Assembly (NCBI GenBank): GCA_905221605.1 | Contig: CAJNDS010002696.1 | Location: forward strand, 160,001 to 224,000 | Length of the DNA stretch: 64,000 bases | Direction: 5' to 3' | Source of the DNA: Symbiodinium natans | Taxonomy: Eukaryota > Sar > Dinophyceae > Suessiales > Symbiodiniaceae | Part shown: positions 42,181 to 50,187 of the stretch, one piece after another | Layout of the letters: every line of letters starts with the position of its first letter | How positions within the stretch are numbered: position 1 is the stretch's first letter | Program-made: the position numbers and the translations under genes | The notes under the pieces: model-generated | Told to the model about the DNA's origin: nothing | What the model saw: the letters and a program-made list of their open reading frames with translations, nothing else | Databases searched by the model: none

Positions 42181-45100
42181 CCAGGAACATCACATCGTCG
42201 ACGTACACGATCATCATCGCAATGGTCTCTGTCTCGTCATCCATGGGAACCAATCTCCAAACCGCCGGATCCGTTTCCATCTGGACGAACCTGCATTCTC
42301 TTTGTCCCACATGGATTCTGGCCCTTCTTATCCGGCGATCACGAAAGTTGCCCCATAGTCTCGGCGCCTCCTTCAAGCCATAGAGGAGCCTCTCGACCAG
42401 ATATGCGGTGTTCGGTGGGGCGCACCCTGCATCCACAATCACCTTCGGGATCGTTATGGCGTACCGCACGCTGGACTCCGACATTGGGGTTAGAGTGAAC
42501 GCCGATGCGATGTCTGTGATTGCTGCCCCCCAGTTTCTTTGTGCAGCGAATGCTAATCCGCACCTCAAGCTTTCCGCACTGGCGGCCGTCGTGAACACCT
42601 CCGTCTCGCCCTTGATGTAGTTCCCGCAGATCACCAGCCTCGACTTCCTTTTGAACAATCCGGCGTCTCCGTTGCCCTCAAGGACCTCTTCCCCCTTCTT
42701 CTGGGTTACCTGCTCCCTCTCTTGCTCCGCCTGGTCTGCGATCGCTGCCACATCCGGAGGCTTGACCGTATGCACCGTCTTGGCCGGCACCAGCGTAATT
42801 TCTCCCCGATCTTGCATTCGCTTTGCTTCTGGGAGGGGAATCGGAACCAACGTCCCATTTCCTTCCAGGTGCGTGACCTCTTTCATGATGCTTGGCACCC
42901 ACTTGGGCAAATTCGCCTTAACCTCGGGAAGGGCGACCGTGTGTGTCACAGTGAGCGGCTCCTTCAATTCCTTCAAGATCCCCTCCACGTTCTCCGTGGT
43001 GACATCTGTTGCCATTTTTGCTAAACGAACCTTCACGTCGTTGATCGCCTTTACCGACCGCTCATTCTTCTCACCCACGTCCTCCGTCAGGATCTCTTGC
43101 ACGAAGTCCAATTCCTCTTCTGCATCCATGACCTTCTCATTCATCATCTCGTCCACTTCTTCACCTTCATCTTCTCGCTGATCAGCACATTTTGCCTCTT
43201 CAACGATCAACGCCCTTAGCGCCATTGCCCTTTCTTCCAGCCACAATCTCTCTTCTTTCCCCAAAGGCAGCGTTGGTACTGGTTCCTCGACCTTCTCCTT
43301 GCCCTTGTCTTCTTCTGGCTGGTATCGCAACGACCAATTCGTTCTCAAGCTGACTCGCCCTCCCGGGATCACCAACTCATCCTCCCTGGTTCCACCAAGC
43401 TCTTGGTCTCCCATTGCATGAGGTCGACAATCGATGGTCTCGTCCTTGGCGAGCTGCTCTAAAGGCCAACAACCAAGTCTTCGCAGGTAGTCAACCTTCT
43501 CTGGCTCCAGCTTGCACGCGGCGGCGATTGTAAAGCCCACAACCAGTATTCTGGGACCCTTTTCTCCAAGTACTGGCTCATGTAGACGTGAAGGATTTAC
43601 TTCCATTGGCCCCTTCATCTCGAAGATCTGGCCCGGCACCTCCTTCCCATTGAATCGCCGCGCCTCATACTTCCCCTTGAACTCATCTCCGACCTTCATT
43701 TCCTGCCACACACCGCTGCCCTTCGTCACATTCAGCGGCGATACCAAGTTGCTTGTTCCCTTCATGTTGTAGCTGTCCCGGTGGATAGGCATCACGGCAT
43801 TCTTCACCAGGGCCATCGAAGTGAAGGTCTCTCCGGGAAAATCATGTCGAAGCAACGCAGCGGCAGTTCGAACGTCCTCCTCATACTTCATAGTGGCGTT
43901 GGTCACGTTTACGATTCCTCCATGTTGGTAAGCCCCAAGCGTCACATACGCCACATCCTCGTCAGCCTCCGAAGTTTCGCGTAGCTGTGGTCGCTTGGCC
44001 ACAGCTTCTTTGCTGGTCCAAATATCTGACCCCAAAAGCCTCTTCACCAGCTGCTCCCTCGACATGTCCTGGTAGCCCTTCAGCTTTCTCACTTCTGGGT
44101 CACTCAAGGTCATCTTTCCCCTCACTCTTCTCGAAGGCTCCACCCAATCCACGGCATACTCCGGGGCAACCTCTTCGTACTCATCATCTCGAACAAGCCT
44201 TACATGTAGTGTCCGAAGCCACGTTCCATTTTCCAACAACACCACATGTCCTTCACGCACATCTTCGGTCGGGCCTAGGTACGTTCCTTTTTCCCACCTT
44301 GGGTCAAATGGGCCATGGGTCTTCTTCGACTTGATCCACACCACCGACCCAAAACGGATCTTTCTCATAGGCCTCGCCAACATCCTGCGGTTGTGAGCGT
44401 CGCAGGCTTCCTTCATTGCGCACGGCCAGAACTTCTTCTCGATACCGGCCGCCCCAAGCAACAATCTAGCCTTTGACTTCAACCACTTCACGCCTCCTTC
44501 CACCACAGAGTTCTGAGACGGCGCACACCCCTCCGTGAATGTCTGGAAGATGTCTCTCTCTCGACACCAACGGCGCAAAGGTTGCGTTCTGAACTCCTTG
44601 GCTCTATCCGAATGGATTCTGGCAAGCGGCATCCCCCATGACTTCAAAGTGACATAGATGTCTTGTACCGCCTCCAACACTTCTTTTCCGCGATGTTTCT
44701 CCAGCGGGATAGCAAACCTCAGGATCTGGAACTCATGGGGCTTCTTCAGGTCACCAACGAGTTTTTTCCATTCCTTTTCGCTTGCTTCTTCACCCTCGAC
44801 CAGGTCGTTCGCTTCATCTCCCTCCTCCTCATCTTCCATTTCAAACCAGTCCTCCTCCTGATCCCTTTGTGGACCAACTGCTTGTGGAACGCCTGGTGAA
44901 TCTGGATCGACTGCTTGCGGAACGCCTGGTGAATCTGGAGCGACTGCTTGTGGAACGCCTGGTGAATCTGGATCGACTGCTTGTGGAACGCCTGGTGAAT
45001 CTGGATCGACTGCTTGTGGAACGCCTGCGACTGCTTGTGGAACTTCTCCTAAAGGGATGTCTTGATCCTTGGGGACAGAGTAACCCTTCGGGTAGATGTA

Positions 45101-45415
45101 GGTCCCAGCAAGCACAAACCTGTACTTTCGCCCCTTCTTCTCGTCTATGCCCAGGTCTCTGAAAGCTCCCGCGACATCTAGGCTCAAGACGTAGGCGTCA
45201 CGATGCAAGACCTTACGTGCCGGTCGTCCCGATCCTGAAGCCGCCAGGCAAACTGCACAGTCCCGGCGATAAGGCCAGTGACCAGCATCGAGGTGATCCT
45301 TCCATCCAGCCGCTTCCTTTGCCGTCATCGCCCTCAGCTGCACTGCGCTGTTCCTTCCCACAGATGCCGTTGAAGTAGCGCCCGAGCAATTTCCTTGCGA
45401 AATCCAGGTGCCCAC
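42167..45415 (-). CDS. Copia integrase, dioxygenase-like segment and N-terminal reverse transcriptase (frame 2)
   Basis: 1,082-codon open frame; its first codon is GTG and the first ATG is codon 30, so it is a continuation of gag-pol, not a separate gene. Numbering from 45415: zinc site H41, H46, C53, C56; integrase core D80, D270, E306, with exactly 35 residues between the last two (D,D35E) and an acidic, repeat-bearing insert of about 130 residues after the first Asp; a chromo/GKGY-like tail to about 430; about 490-640 carries HRD (H545, D547), H612 and R622, the metal and 2-oxoglutarate residues of Fe(II) dioxygenases; an acidic linker; RT from about 855 with D968, YGLKEAPRLWG and YVDD at 1071-1074. 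It stops eight codons after YVDD. The -1 offset at its 5' end and the +1 offset at its 3' end bring RNase H back into the gag register. Confidence 0.93.
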   Translation of the reverse strand: MGTWISQGNCSGATSTASVGRNSAVQLRAMTAKEAAGWKDHLDAGHWPYRRDCAVCLAASGSGRPARKVLHRDAYVLSLDVAGAFRDLGIDEKKGRKYRFVLAGTYIYPKGYSVPKDQDIPLGEVPQAVAGVPQAVDPDSPGVPQAVDPDSPGVPQAVAPDSPGVPQAVDPDSPGVPQAVGPQRDQEEDWFEMEDEEEGDEANDLVEGEEASEKEWKKLVGDLKKPHEFQILRFAIPLEKHRGKEVLEAVQDIYVTLKSWGMPLARIHSDRAKEFRTQPLRRWCRERDIFQTFTEGCAPSQNSVVEGGVKWLKSKARLLLGAAGIEKKFWPCAMKEACDAHNRRMLARPMRKIRFGSVVWIKSKKTHGPFDPRWEKGTYLGPTEDVREGHVVLLENGTWLRTLHVRLVRDDEYEEVAPEYAVDWVEPSRRVRGKMTLSDPEVRKLKGYQDMSREQLVKRLLGSDIWTSKEAVAKRPQLRETSEADEDVAYVTLGAYQHGGIVNVTNATMKYEEDVRTAAALLRHDFPGETFTSMALVKNAVMPIHRDSYNMKGTSNLVSPLNVTKGSGVWQEMKVGDEFKGKYEARRFNGKEVPGQIFEMKGPMEVNPSRLHEPVLGEKGPRILVVGFTIAAACKLEPEKVDYLRRLGCWPLEQLAKDETIDCRPHAMGDQELGGTREDELVIPGGRVSLRTNWSLRYQPEEDKGKEKVEEPVPTLPLGKEERLWLEERAMALRALIVEEAKCADQREDEGEEVDEMMNEKVMDAEEELDFVQEILTEDVGEKNERSVKAINDVKVRLAKMATDVTTENVEGILKELKEPLTVTHTVALPEVKANLPKWVPSIMKEVTHLEGNGTLVPIPLPEAKRMQDRGEITLVPAKTVHTVKPPDVAAIADQAEQEREQVTQKKGEEVLEGNGDAGLFKRKSRLVICGNYIKGETEVFTTAASAESLRCGLAFAAQRNWGAAITDIASAFTLTPMSESSVRYAITIPKVIVDAGCAPPNTAYLVERLLYGLKEAPRLWGNFRDRRIRRARIHVGQRECRFVQMETDPAVWRLVPMDDETETIAMMIVYVDDVMFLVDKG
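43496..43948 (-). other. 2-oxoglutarate/Fe(II) dioxygenase-like domain in the polyprotein
   Basis: About 150 codons between integrase and RT. HRD (codons at 43775-43783), a distal His (43580-43582) and an Arg ten residues later (43550-43552) fit the HxD...H...R pattern of the double-stranded beta-helix dioxygenase fold. The order FTSMALVKNAVMPIHRD, then a GSGVW stretch, then PSRLHEPVLGEKGPRILVVGFT resembles AlkB, TET/JBP and prolyl-hydroxylase layouts. Substrate cannot be told from sequence; a nucleic acid base would fit an element protein. Confidence 0.5.
44876..45025 (-). repeat. In-frame minisatellite inside integrase, 4.5 x 33 bp
   Basis: Repeats of an 11-residue unit GVPQAVDPDSP lie between the first catalytic Asp and the second of integrase, in a Pro/Asp-rich insert followed by an acidic stretch. 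The 33 bp unit preserves frame. Insertion of a long flexible loop at this point of an integrase core is unusual. Confidence 0.93.
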
Positions 45416-48400
45416 ACTGCCATTGACGCCGACGAGGTAGGCCTTGGGGTCTCCCGTCGCGTGTCCCGAGCCCGGAGGTTCATCTGCATGTTCGCCAGGA
45501 ATGCCGTTGGCTTTCGTTGCTCATGACCATACGCTCCTTGATCAAACTGGTACTTGACAAGCCCCAGCACCTCCTCCAGCTCTTCCATCAGATGCGTCCT
45601 CCACACCGAAGGGCATAGCGACCACAGCTCGTTCCTCTCATCCAGAAATTCCCGCGGATCATCAGGGTGCTCAAAACCAAACCCCACCTTGTCGAACGTC
45701 CATTGATCGACCTCGTCCTCTTCCAAGCTCGCCTCCGCCACCAGCCACAGCCAGACCATCCTCAAAATGAGGCGATTGTCTGCCTTCACCATTTCACGAT
45801 CATCAGGCCCAAGGTTCGGCAACCCCCACAAGTGCTCTGCCGATCTCACCGGCTTGGGCATCCTTGTACTTTCAGCACCAGTGTCCCGATACCTCAGGAG
45901 GGAGAACGTCCGGCATGGGGGGCCACCGATCACGGCCTTGATCTTTCTCTGCATTGCGGCCCACAACAGCAGCGCGTACACTTCCTTGTTGAGCAAGTCC
46001 CATCCCGTGGCGATATCGACCTCCAAGATCTCACCAGCCACATGCCTGATAGGGTCCCCTTTGACGCCTCGTCCAGCGAATAGATGAACCACCCATCCTT
46101 TGGCCCTCCACAACTGTCGCCGTCTCGAGCGGTTCAACGGCATCCTCTTCAAAAGCTTCCACGCTTCCTCTGGTGTCTTGGGAATGTACTCTAGGACGTC
46201 GGTCTTGTTCTCCACTGGGACGTGTTGCATGAACGGAGCCTCAAACACCGCCCGAAGCCCATCCGCCATGTCCCCCGAACGCACATACTCCTGCAAGTAC
46301 CCCTTCCACCCTCCAGGATGCTTCTGCTTTGCCGCCACGATCGCAGTTCTGAGCTCCGCGATGGACTGCATGCTCGCCTCCACCTTCTGCGACTCCAACT
46401 CTGCGATGAGCCTCAGCGCGTCGCACTCCCTCACCTCCGGACACGAGGACCGCGTGAACACCTGTATCTCCGGTCGTGAATCATGACGAAGTCTGCAACC
46501 TCGGCTGTTCCACACGAACTCGTACCCCAGGGACTTGACCAGCGAGCCCAGCGGCACGATAGGCTGTGCCTCCTCCGCCAGTATCACCCCACTCTGAGTC
46601 TGAGGAAGGCTCACCTTCTGATCCCCTGCAAGCGTGACTTCCGCGTTAAAGCAGCTATCAAGTTCACTTCGAGACGTTGCAGGGCGTAGTGCGTGGGTTG
46701 CTCCGGAATCCAGCAGCCCCATTCTTTCTTCCTCATTGAAGGTCTTCTTCAAGCCCACGTTCTTCATGGCTGCTTCCCAGTCAACGCTCTTCTTCAGAGG
46801 TGGAAGATCATCTAGATCTCTTTCGGGGCATCGCAAGACCTTCAATGTTGGTGCCTTCTGCTGGCCCTCAATGAATGCCTTCATCATACGGTGAGCGCTC
46901 TCCAGAAGTTGCTCCACTGGCACGCCCTGAACTGGGTCTTCCATTGTTGTGCTCCCCGAACTTGACGCAGGCACAGATGTAGATGCCGAAGACGACACTT
47001 CCGCCTCCACCACCTTCTGGATCGAGGGCGTCTCCGGTGGCCCTTCTGGTTTTTTCGGCGAGCCACTTCCACTCTTCGGCGTGGATGGCGAAGGTCCTTG
47101 CTGCTCGTTCTTCACCTTGGTGGGACACGTTTTTGAGGTGTGCTGCTTACTCCCACATGTCCAGCACCTCTCTCTCTTGTCCTTGTCCATAGCGTGCTCG
47201 AATTTGCATGCCTTGCCACGTCGACACCCTTCATCCGTGAGAAAAAACCTGCAGGGCTTCAACTGACCTCCTCCTTGGGAACCATCACGTTGAGCTCCCG
47301 GCTGATCATTCTTCCCACCGATGGCTCTCATCTTCGGGGTCGCCGGTCCATTACTGCCTGCGTCACCCCCGGCTCCACCGCCCTTCCTTGGCCCCTTCCG
47401 CATCGCCAACTGCTCAAACTCGGCCAAGTACGCCCGGTGAATCGCAAGCACGCCATCTACCGAGGGGGTGATGTCTACCTTGAGGTGGTATCTCAGCAGC
47501 TGCATCCGGAAGGTCACTTCCGCGTTCTCCTGGAGAGGTTTGCGAACCAAGCCGTCGAGCGCCTTCAAGAGAATCGACGGATCCGGCGTGATCAACGCTA
47601 AGTCCTTCGCCCTCTGATACACCCGGTGCCATAGACGAAGCATTTCCACCGCCTCTTGAGGTGACGTGGCTCCCCCTGGTTCTTCCAACCTTTTCAGCAA
47701 CTGAGACTTCTCCGTCGCTGAACCCGGGCGGTACAACACCATGAGCCGGCACAACACCTCCAATGTCGATCTCGCCCTCGTCGCCACCAGTTCCCGCCTG
47801 ATCTCCTCCGGGACAGCTCCCAGAATCATGCTGACTCCTCTCCTGTCAACACGAACCCACCTGTTGTCCGAGAGCTCCTTCGGCGCGGTCGGCTTCAACG
47901 AGATCCTCACAAACTGGTCCGCCGCCTGGTACTGGTCATAGTAGGCTTGCGCTGCCTCCCGGACCAATCCCCACCATTCAGCAGATCCTGCACTGATATC
48001 CCCCATGACATTCTCCAAGCAATGAAGCCAGTCCCCGAAGTCCACTGAGGCCGCGTCACTCATCTCCGGAAGCTTCGGCATCTCCACCGACACTCGGCCC
48101 ACTTCTTCTTGATTCTTGGCTGTCTTCCCGGAGATCACCTTCTCAAGACCTTCCAAGAGCTTCGTGACTGTGTCTGTTGTAGCCTCACTCCTTGGATGCG
48201 GCCCCACTCCCGCACTGGAGGCTCGTGACGCCTCCCCGCCAGGACCTTCACCGCCTTCTGCCACAGGACCACCATGTGCTCCGATCGACCCCTGCAGCGT
48301 AACCCCCTTTCCAGCGGCCATTGTACCTCCTCGGCCTCCATGAAGATATCCGCCATACACTTCTGGCTCTCCCATTGGACTGCTCGGAACACCCTCGAAC

Positions 48401-49581
48401 TCCACGCGCTTCAGAGCTGCTGGTAGCGGAGGCGGTCTCACATCCGGGGCGAAAGGGCTCTTTGCTCTTCCACCGACCTCACCAGAAGCTGAAGGTCTAG
48501 ACAAGGGCACCACAGGAGCAGTTGACACCTGAGTCATATTCGGCAATGTAGATGCAGTGCCCGACACCTGTGACATAGGCCATGACGTAGGTGCGACGCC
48601 CGATACCTGTGACATAGGCAATGACGTAGGTGCAACGCCCGACTCCTGTGGCATAGGCAGTGACGTAGGTGCAACGCCCGACTCCTGTGGCATAGGTAGT
48701 GAAGTAGGTGCAGCGCCCGACACCTGCGACATAGGCAGTGAAGTAGGTGCAGCGCCCGACACCTGCGACATAGGTAGTGAAGTAGGTGCAACACCCGATG
48801 TCGCCCTCAATCTCTCCACCTCCATCCGCAGACGACTCGCTTCATGCCTGCTCGCTTCCAACTGCCCCAGGATCCCCTGCATCTGCCGCTTCACCTCCAT
48901 CTCCACCGCCTCCTTGGTGCTGTCCCCGGAGCTTTCATCCCCTGACTGAGGGCCTCGAGCTCCCTGAGCGCTCCCATAGAGAAGCGGCGCTCTTCCCTCC
49001 ATTTCCTGCATCTGCCTCCACTGTTCCTGCGAGAACAACGAGTCCCCCGGAGAATCTTCCGGAGTCGGCCTTGCCAGAGCCCTCTGCCTTGTCCTCGATG
49101 GCGTCGGCGAAGGAAACGGAGAAGGGGCCCACAGAGGGCCTGTCTGGTGCTGGGATCTCATCTCCTGAAAGAACGTCCCAATACGCTGCATCCATGCTGG
49201 AATGTTCCTTCTGCTTCCGAAGGCTTCCAGGCTCCATGCAGCAGCTTCCGACATGTTCGCGTCGGTCGTTGTGACCCCACCCATAACCAGAGTTCGGGCA
49301 TCATGTTCCACTTGGCGTCCGCTCGGCGCTGCTGTCGCCATCCCGACCAGCTCACCTCGCTGCCCATCCATGGACCATCCCGTCTGGCTCGCCGGGGAAG
49401 ACACCATCATAGCCCTCATTGCCAACGATGTCTCACCAGGCCCTGGTAGTTCATGGCTCCCAACCTCGCCCAATCGCGGTTCTTCACGTGCGCTAGCGGT
49501 ATTTGGGCTCATACCCTGCTGGGCATTGGGACCAAACTCGGAACTCAGGGCTTGTGCAAAGTCAGCATCTGAGGCTTCCAT
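45334..49581 (-). CDS. Copia Gag-protease polyprotein with C5-methyltransferase-like domain (frame 1)
   Basis: 1,415 residues from the ATG in GCCATGG at 49581 (the frame is open upstream too, from a GTG at 49635). Both lie in the 5' LTR; the first ATG outside it is at 49512. Order: disordered Ser/Pro-rich N-terminus; coiled coil about 223-262; seven 13-residue repeats 262-352; gag core about 502-722 (WW-containing block); CCCH finger C777-C786-C792-H796; CCHC knuckle C806-C809-H814-C819; protease LLDSGAT with Asp958; then about 1152-1382 VHLFAGRG, LEVDIATG, GGPPCRTFS (Cys1223), FEHP and QRKPT, matching motifs I, II, IV, VI and VIII of C5-cytosine methyltransferases. Gag packages RNA and the protease cuts the polyprotein; the methyltransferase role is inferred from motif order. 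It ends at TGA just inside the integrase frame, which lies in the -1 register. Confidence 0.93.
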   Translation of the reverse strand: MEASDADFAQALSSEFGPNAQQGMSPNTASAREEPRLGEVGSHELPGPGETSLAMRAMMVSSPASQTGWSMDGQRGELVGMATAAPSGRQVEHDARTLVMGGVTTTDANMSEAAAWSLEAFGSRRNIPAWMQRIGTFFQEMRSQHQTGPLWAPSPFPSPTPSRTRQRALARPTPEDSPGDSLFSQEQWRQMQEMEGRAPLLYGSAQGARGPQSGDESSGDSTKEAVEMEVKRQMQGILGQLEASRHEASRLRMEVERLRATSGVAPTSLPMSQVSGAAPTSLPMSQVSGAAPTSLPMPQESGVAPTSLPMPQESGVAPTSLPMSQVSGVAPTSWPMSQVSGTASTLPNMTQVSTAPVVPLSRPSASGEVGGRAKSPFAPDVRPPPLPAALKRVEFEGVPSSPMGEPEVYGGYLHGGRGGTMAAGKGVTLQGSIGAHGGPVAEGGEGPGGEASRASSAGVGPHPRSEATTDTVTKLLEGLEKVISGKTAKNQEEVGRVSVEMPKLPEMSDAASVDFGDWLHCLENVMGDISAGSAEWWGLVREAAQAYYDQYQAADQFVRISLKPTAPKELSDNRWVRVDRRGVSMILGAVPEEIRRELVATRARSTLEVLCRLMVLYRPGSATEKSQLLKRLEEPGGATSPQEAVEMLRLWHRVYQRAKDLALITPDPSILLKALDGLVRKPLQENAEVTFRMQLLRYHLKVDITPSVDGVLAIHRAYLAEFEQLAMRKGPRKGGGAGGDAGSNGPATPKMRAIGGKNDQPGAQRDGSQGGGQLKPCRFFLTDEGCRRGKACKFEHAMDKDKRERCWTCGSKQHTSKTCPTKVKNEQQGPSPSTPKSGSGSPKKPEGPPETPSIQKVVEAEVSSSASTSVPASSSGSTTMEDPVQGVPVEQLLESAHRMMKAFIEGQQKAPTLKVLRCPERDLDDLPPLKKSVDWEAAMKNVGLKKTFNEEERMGLLDSGATHALRPATSRSELDSCFNAEVTLAGDQKVSLPQTQSGVILAEEAQPIVPLGSLVKSLGYEFVWNSRGCRLRHDSRPEIQVFTRSSCPEVRECDALRLIAELESQKVEASMQSIAELRTAIVAAKQKHPGGWKGYLQEYVRSGDMADGLRAVFEAPFMQHVPVENKTDVLEYIPKTPEEAWKLLKRMPLNRSRRRQLWRAKGWVVHLFAGRGVKGDPIRHVAGEILEVDIATGWDLLNKEVYALLLWAAMQRKIKAVIGGPPCRTFSLLRYRDTGAESTRMPKPVRSAEHLWGLPNLGPDDREMVKADNRLILRMVWLWLVAEASLEEDEVDQWTFDKVGFGFEHPDDPREFLDERNELWSLCPSVWRTHLMEELEEVLGLVKYQFDQGAYGHEQRKPTAFLANMQMNLRARDTRRETPRPTSSASMAVWAPGFRKEIARALLQRHLWEGTAQCS
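45436..46128 (-). other. C5-cytosine methyltransferase-like domain in the polyprotein
   Basis: About 230 codons between protease and integrase. VHLFAGRG matches the SAM-binding FxGxG motif I; LEVDIATG has the acidic residue expected of motif II; GGPPCRTFS matches motif IV (PCQ in most enzymes), with the catalytic-type Cys at 45913-45915; FEHP stands where ENV (motif VI) is expected; QGAYG...QRKPT takes the place of motif VIII. The 55-residue gap from the Phe of motif I to the Cys is close to that of bacterial enzymes. No target-recognition domain is evident, so it may be a minimal or degenerate enzyme. Confidence 0.6.
47125..47253 (-). other. Gag nucleic-acid-binding module: CCCH finger plus CCHC knuckle
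   Basis: C-x8-C-x5-C-x3-H followed ten residues later by C-x2-C-x4-H-x4-C. The second is the usual retroviral nucleocapsid knuckle; the first is a CCCH finger as in eukaryotic RNA-binding proteins, and is unusual next to a knuckle in Copia gag. Confidence 0.88.
48526..48798 (-). repeat. In-frame minisatellite in gag, 7 x 39 bp
   Basis: Seven tandem 39 bp units encode a 13-residue repeat of the type SGAAPTSLPMSQV, the last copies being more diverged. It sits between a predicted coiled coil and a Pro/Gly-rich linker. The unit length keeps the frame, so copy number can change without breaking gag. Probably a flexible spacer. Confidence 0.93.
49498..49516 (-). other. Probable primer-binding site of the Copia element
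   Basis: In element sense the bases right after the 5' LTR are GGGTATGAGCCC. This resembles the usual Copia primer site TGGTATCAGAGC, complementary to the 3' end of initiator tRNA-Met, but with mismatches. It overlaps the gag frame and contains an in-frame ATG at 49510-49512. Location is firm; tRNA identity is a guess. Confidence 0.45.
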
Positions 49582-49814
49582 GGCGTATCGATTTTTCACT
49601 CCACTTGGCCTTCTAGGCGAGTAACATATCTGCACAACCTATACAATGTGCTGCTTTGAATGGCTCCATGCCATTGTTTTTTTTTGAAATACATGTTTTT
49701 CCTCACACTGGCTCAAGGTCCTTACGTAGCCCAACCCTTGGGTGTGTACAGCGGCGGGCAATCGGACCTTGTTCTTTACATGGCCTTCTTGTGAATCAAC
49801 TTGACGCATCTGCA
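49517..49814 (-). repeat. 5' LTR of the Copia element
   Basis: 298 bp; in element orientation it starts TGCAGATGCG and ends TGCCCAGCA, so it has the TG...CA ends expected of LTRs. It matches the other LTR at every base I compared, including a nine-T run. In element sense it holds a TATA-like TTGTATAGG (about 49641-49649), a run of nine A, and a GCCATGG start context at 49578-49584 that opens the gag frame, so its last 65 bases are protein coding. Confidence 0.95.
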
Positions 49815-49820
49815 GTTTAG
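49815..49820. other. Target-site duplication GTTTAG (right copy)
   Basis: Second copy of the 6 bp duplication, followed by TGTATAGGGCTTAGGG, a degenerate telomere-type stretch. Confidence 0.85.
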
Positions 49821-50076
49821 TGTATAGGGCTTAGGGCTCCACATTTCGGCTTCTGTCGGTTCAGTTCTGGTTCAGCTTCCGAGATTTCAGAAGTCTTGAG
49901 ATGGCTTTCAGGGGCCCTAATTCTCAACCCTACATCCCGGAAAAAGGCCCTGAATCCCCTGAACCCCTTTCAGGGTTGAGGGCTTGGCGAACATTGAAAG
50001 CCTTAAAACCCTCCACCCTTGCCCTAAAGTCCTAAACCCTGATCCCGCCGAACAACCCTCCAGACCTTAAACCCCT

Positions 50077-50187
50077 AAACCCTAAACCCTAAATCCTAAA
50101 CCCTAAACCCTAAACCCTAAACCCTAAACCCTAAACCCTAAACCCTAAACCCTAAACCCTAAACCCTAAACCCTAAACCCTAAAACC
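50077..50187 (-). repeat. Telomere-type array (CCCTAAA), about 15 units
   Basis: About 260 bp beyond the right LTR of the Copia element; degenerate units continue to 50410 with CCCCTAAA variants. Confidence 0.96.

Larger units (their letters stand above)
40212..49814 (-). mobile_element. Complete Ty1/Copia-type LTR retrotransposon, 9.6 kb
   Basis: Seen: two 298 bp direct LTRs, a purine-rich tract (GAGGAGGAG) directly before the 3' LTR, gag-protease-integrase-RT-RNase H in that order on the - strand, and a GTTTAG duplication at both outer edges. Integrase before RT defines Copia (Pseudoviridae-type) rather than Gypsy order. The element is long for Copia (usually 5-6 kb); the extra length is a long disordered gag N-terminus, a methyltransferase-like domain after protease, a dioxygenase-like segment after integrase, and a C-terminal extension after RNase H. 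The coding region is split into three frames. LTR identity suggests recent insertion; two frame breaks suggest this copy cannot make the full polyprotein unless frameshifting is programmed. Confidence 0.96.

Noticed and set aside
42167-45415. Integrase-RT frame as an independent gene with its own start
   Set aside because: Its first codon is GTG, the first ATG lies past the start of the frame and domain content only makes sense as continuation of gag-protease.
40351-49624. Many + strand frames of 60-176 codons across the retrotransposon
   Set aside because: They are antisense shadows of the three - strand coding frames, with no domain of their own.
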